6,989 bases of DNA. Origin: Clostridia bacterium (GTDB lineage Bacteria > Bacillota > Clostridia > Christensenellales > Aristaeellaceae). The position numbers and the translations under genes were made by a program. The stretch lies in NCBI GenBank assembly GCA_017620115.1, contig JAFZRB010000350.1:1-6989 (forward strand). The letters are read 5' to 3'. The number at the start of each line of letters is the position of its first letter. Position 1 is the first letter of the stretch. The notes beneath the pieces are model-generated. The model searched no databases, was not told the origin of the DNA, and saw nothing but the letters and a program-made list of their open reading frames with translations. Below, piece after piece: positions 5,572 to 6,989 of the stretch.

Positions 5572-6264
5572 ATGCGGATGCGCAAGAAAAAATGGGCCCT
5601 GCCCGAGCTGGAGGCCTGTCCCTGGGCGCTGACCGAGGACTGCGACCGCTTCCGGGGACGCTGGCGATCGCTCTTCCCGAGGGAACAGCCGCTTCACATC
5701 GAACTGGGCTGCGGCAAGGGCGTCTCCACAAGCGAGATGGCCTGGGCCGAGAGGAATGTGAACTTCGTGGCCATCGACATCAGCAGCGATGTTCTGGCTG
5801 TGGCCCGCCGCAACATCGTCGCCCGCTATGGCGACGCGCCGGTGGAGAACATCCGTCTGGCCATCAAGGAATGCACGTTTATTGAAAAGGCCTTCGCGCC
5901 GGAGGACGGCGTCGAGCGCATTTACATCAGCTTCTGCAATCCGTGGGGGCAGCGCGACCGCCACAAGAAGCGCCGCCTCACGCACCCGCGCCAGCTCATG
6001 CAGTATCGCTCGTTTCTCGCGGACGGCGGAGAAATCTGGTTCAAGACCGACGACGACGGCCTGTTCGCGGATTCGCTGGATTATTTCGCACAGTGCGGCT
6101 TTGTTATCCGCTATATCACGCGCGACCTGCACGCCTCGGGCTTTTCGCCCAACTACGTGAGCGAGCACGAGAAGATGTTCACAGAACAGGGCGTGAAAAC
6201 GAAATTCCTCATCGCCGTCAAGGGGACGCTGGAAACGCCGCCCGACCTCACAAAAAGGAAGTGA
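5572..6264 (+). CDS. trmB: tRNA (guanine-N7-)-methyltransferase TrmB
   Basis: TrmB uses S-adenosylmethionine to methylate N7 of G46 in the variable loop of tRNAs. The 230-residue protein has a class I SAM-binding fold: ELGCGKG (44-50) is the SAM loop, FVAIDIS (65-71) ends in the acidic residue that contacts the SAM ribose, and NPWGQRDRHKKRRLTHP (123-139) is the family signature, followed by GGEIWFKTDDD (152-162) and a variant of the C-terminal motif, SEHEKMF (197-203). The length is normal. Most bacterial TrmB proteins read DPW where this one reads NPW. I believe the Asn form recurs in Clostridia, but cannot check it here. The ATG at 5572 is preferred over the ATG at 5578 because AAAGGAG (5555-5561) lies ten bases ahead of it. 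A Nudix gene follows after five bases, with its ribosome binding site inside the end of trmB, so the two are co-transcribed. Confidence 0.95.
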   Translation: MRMRKKKWALPELEACPWALTEDCDRFRGRWRSLFPREQPLHIELGCGKGVSTSEMAWAERNVNFVAIDISSDVLAVARRNIVARYGDAPVENIRLAIKECTFIEKAFAPEDGVERIYISFCNPWGQRDRHKKRRLTHPRQLMQYRSFLADGGEIWFKTDDDGLFADSLDYFAQCGFVIRYITRDLHASGFSPNYVSEHEKMFTEQGVKTKFLIAVKGTLETPPDLTKRK

Positions 6265-6269
6265 CCTTC

Positions 6270-6755
6270 ATGGATATGACCACGGTTTGCTACATCGAGC
6301 GCGACGGGAAGTACCTGATGATCCATCGCAACAAACGCCCGGACGACGGGAACGCCGGCAAGTGGCTGGGCGTCGGCGGGCACTTCGAGCCTGGGGAAAG
6401 CCCGGACGAATGCGTGCTGCGCGAGGTTCGCGAGGAAACCGGCCTCACGCTCACCGAATACGCCTTCCGGGGCGTGGTCACTTTCGTGTCCGGCGACTGG
6501 TGCGAATACATGTTCGTTTACACCGCTTCCGCCTTTGAGGGCGAACTGACAGACGCCTGCGACGAAGGCGACATCCGCTGGGTGGACAAGGCGAGCCTGC
6601 CGACGCTGCCCCTGTGGGCGGGGGACAGGGTGTTTTTACAGCTGCTGGAAGAAGACTGCCCCTGCTTTTCGCTGAAGCTGGTCTACGAAGGGGACGCGCT
6701 GGCCGCCGCCATACTGAACGGCAGGGCGCTGGACATAAGAGGTATTGTTTCATAA
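6270..6755 (+). CDS. Nudix hydrolase (MutT/8-oxo-dGTP diphosphatase-like)
   Basis: This 161-residue enzyme should cleave a nucleoside diphosphate linked to another group, with Mg2+ bound by the Nudix helix. The complete Nudix box, G-x5-E-x7-R-E-x2-E-E-x-G-L, spans residues 37-59 (GHFEPGE, then REVREETGL), preceded by the strand KWLGVGG typical of MutT-like members. The N-terminal beta strand MTTVCYIERDGKYLMIHR and the C-terminal FSLKLVYEGDALAAAIL are like those of Firmicute MutT/YjhB-type proteins often labelled 8-oxo-dGTP diphosphatase. Substrate cannot be assigned from the box alone. The ATG at 6270 is supported by an AAAGGAAG site that overlaps the trmB stop. A longer in-frame reading back into trmB has no support. 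It is the second gene of the trmB operon. Pairing with a tRNA modification gene may simply reflect shared housekeeping expression. Confidence 0.93.
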   Translation: MDMTTVCYIERDGKYLMIHRNKRPDDGNAGKWLGVGGHFEPGESPDECVLREVREETGLTLTEYAFRGVVTFVSGDWCEYMFVYTASAFEGELTDACDEGDIRWVDKASLPTLPLWAGDRVFLQLLEEDCPCFSLKLVYEGDALAAAILNGRALDIRGIVS

Positions 6756-6772
6756 CGCGCCACCGGTTTCAG

Positions 6773-6800
6773 AAAGGATGAAGCGGTCATCTCATTCTTT
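6773..6800 (+). terminator. Weak possible terminator after the Nudix gene
   Basis: AAAGGATGA (6773-6781) can pair with TCATTCTTT (6792-6800) over nine positions, one of them a G-U pair, around a ten-base loop. The stem is AT-rich and only the T residues inside it follow, so it is a poor terminator. No better hairpin is evident in 6756-6850 between the two convergent genes. Confidence 0.25.
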
Positions 6801-6850
6801 GCTCCACCGGAGCGATCGCGGGCCGGATGAACGGTCGGGATCGCCGGCAT

Positions 6851-6989
6851 TTACGGTTTTTCGATGATGACGCCGTGGCTCCTGAGCGCGTCCTGCAGGT
6901 ACGCCACGTTCAGCGCCTGCAGCCCCACGCCCTTCTGCGCGGCCAGCGCCGCGCCGAGCCCGGCGGCCTGTCCTGTCACCGCGGCGGTG
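6851..6989 (-). CDS. FAD-dependent oxidoreductase, C-terminal end only
   Basis: The minus-strand frame is open from the right edge to the TAA at 6851-6853 and gives 46 residues. It contains AAVTGQAAGLGAALAA, the C-terminal FAD-contacting helix seen in the FAD-dependent oxidoreductase family (FAD_oxidored type, related to fumarate reductase/succinate dehydrogenase flavoproteins). Then come KGVGLQALNVAYLQDALRSH and a hydrophobic GVII strand, the usual ending (in relatives, 'the x-LQ-x-x-L-R-x-x-GV' pattern). The N-terminal Rossmann motif and the active site lie off the right edge, so substrate and length are unknown. The gene converges on the Nudix gene, with 95 bases between the stops. Confidence 0.75.
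   Translation of the reverse strand, partial: TAAVTGQAAGLGAALAAQKGVGLQALNVAYLQDALRSHGVIIEKP

Noticed and set aside
5458..6168. Minus-strand open frame opposite trmB
   Set aside because: TrmB motifs are unambiguous on the plus strand, and the antisense frame has no recognisable domain and no ribosome binding site.
5943..6269. Upstream in-frame extension of the Nudix gene into trmB
   Set aside because: The extra residues are an off-frame reading of trmB. The ATG at 6270 has a good ribosome binding site and gives a normal Nudix N-terminus.
6805..6850. GC-rich short inverted repeats (CTCC/GGAG, CGATC/GATCG) as a terminator for the FAD oxidoreductase
   Set aside because: The arms are only 4-5 bp, there is no T run on either strand, and the inner pairing does not extend, so chance is the simplest explanation.

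Overview
The window looks like chromosomal DNA from a GC-rich anaerobic Firmicute of the Clostridia type. The evidence is clean Gram-positive ribosome binding sites (AAGGAGG and GAGGAGG), a ferredoxin-fused electron-bifurcating Etf pair, a clostridial-looking DnaJ C-terminus and an Asn-variant TrmB. The sequence does not fix the genus. It resembles genomes of uncultured gut Clostridia, but that is an impression rather than a result.

Layout from left to right. (1) Bases 1-474 (+) are the 3' end of dnaJ. (2) A strong, probably bidirectional terminator at 504-554 separates it from a convergent minus-strand block. (3) The minus-strand block, read from right to left, is etfB (4017-4796), then etfA carrying an N-terminal 2x[4Fe-4S] ferredoxin domain (2816-4003), then a GlcD-type FAD lactate/2-hydroxyacid dehydrogenase (1422-2819). 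This is the lctB-lctC-lctD gene order of the electron-bifurcating (confurcating) lactate dehydrogenase known from Acetobacterium woodii. Directly behind the dehydrogenase stop codon is a uroporphyrinogen-decarboxylase-like gene (580-1350) that appears to have lost its 5' end. (4) Upstream of etfB are a candidate GntR-type operator, a hairpin terminator, and a small minus-strand gene (5021-5380) made of four 24-residue repeats with a strong SigA-type promoter. (5) Divergent from it, also with a good SigA-type promoter, is a two-gene plus-strand unit: trmB (tRNA m7G46 methyltransferase, 5572-6264) and a Nudix hydrolase (6270-6755). (6) At the right edge, the C-terminus of an FAD-dependent oxidoreductase enters on the minus strand (6851-6989).

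How the genes work together: EtfB, EtfA and the dehydrogenase should form one soluble complex. It would oxidise lactate, or a similar 2-hydroxyacid, with NAD+, paying for the uphill step by co-oxidising reduced ferredoxin. The other genes are housekeeping (chaperone, tRNA modification, nucleotide sanitation) or of unknown role.

Most unusual features: the small protein, whose four repeats form a duplicated two-unit (48-residue) block; the URO-D-like gene that starts abruptly at the dehydrogenase stop codon; and the short palindromes placed next to the promoters or ribosome binding sites of the repeat gene and etfB. I see no CRISPR array, transposase, tRNA or rRNA, and no gene-free stretch above 300 bases.
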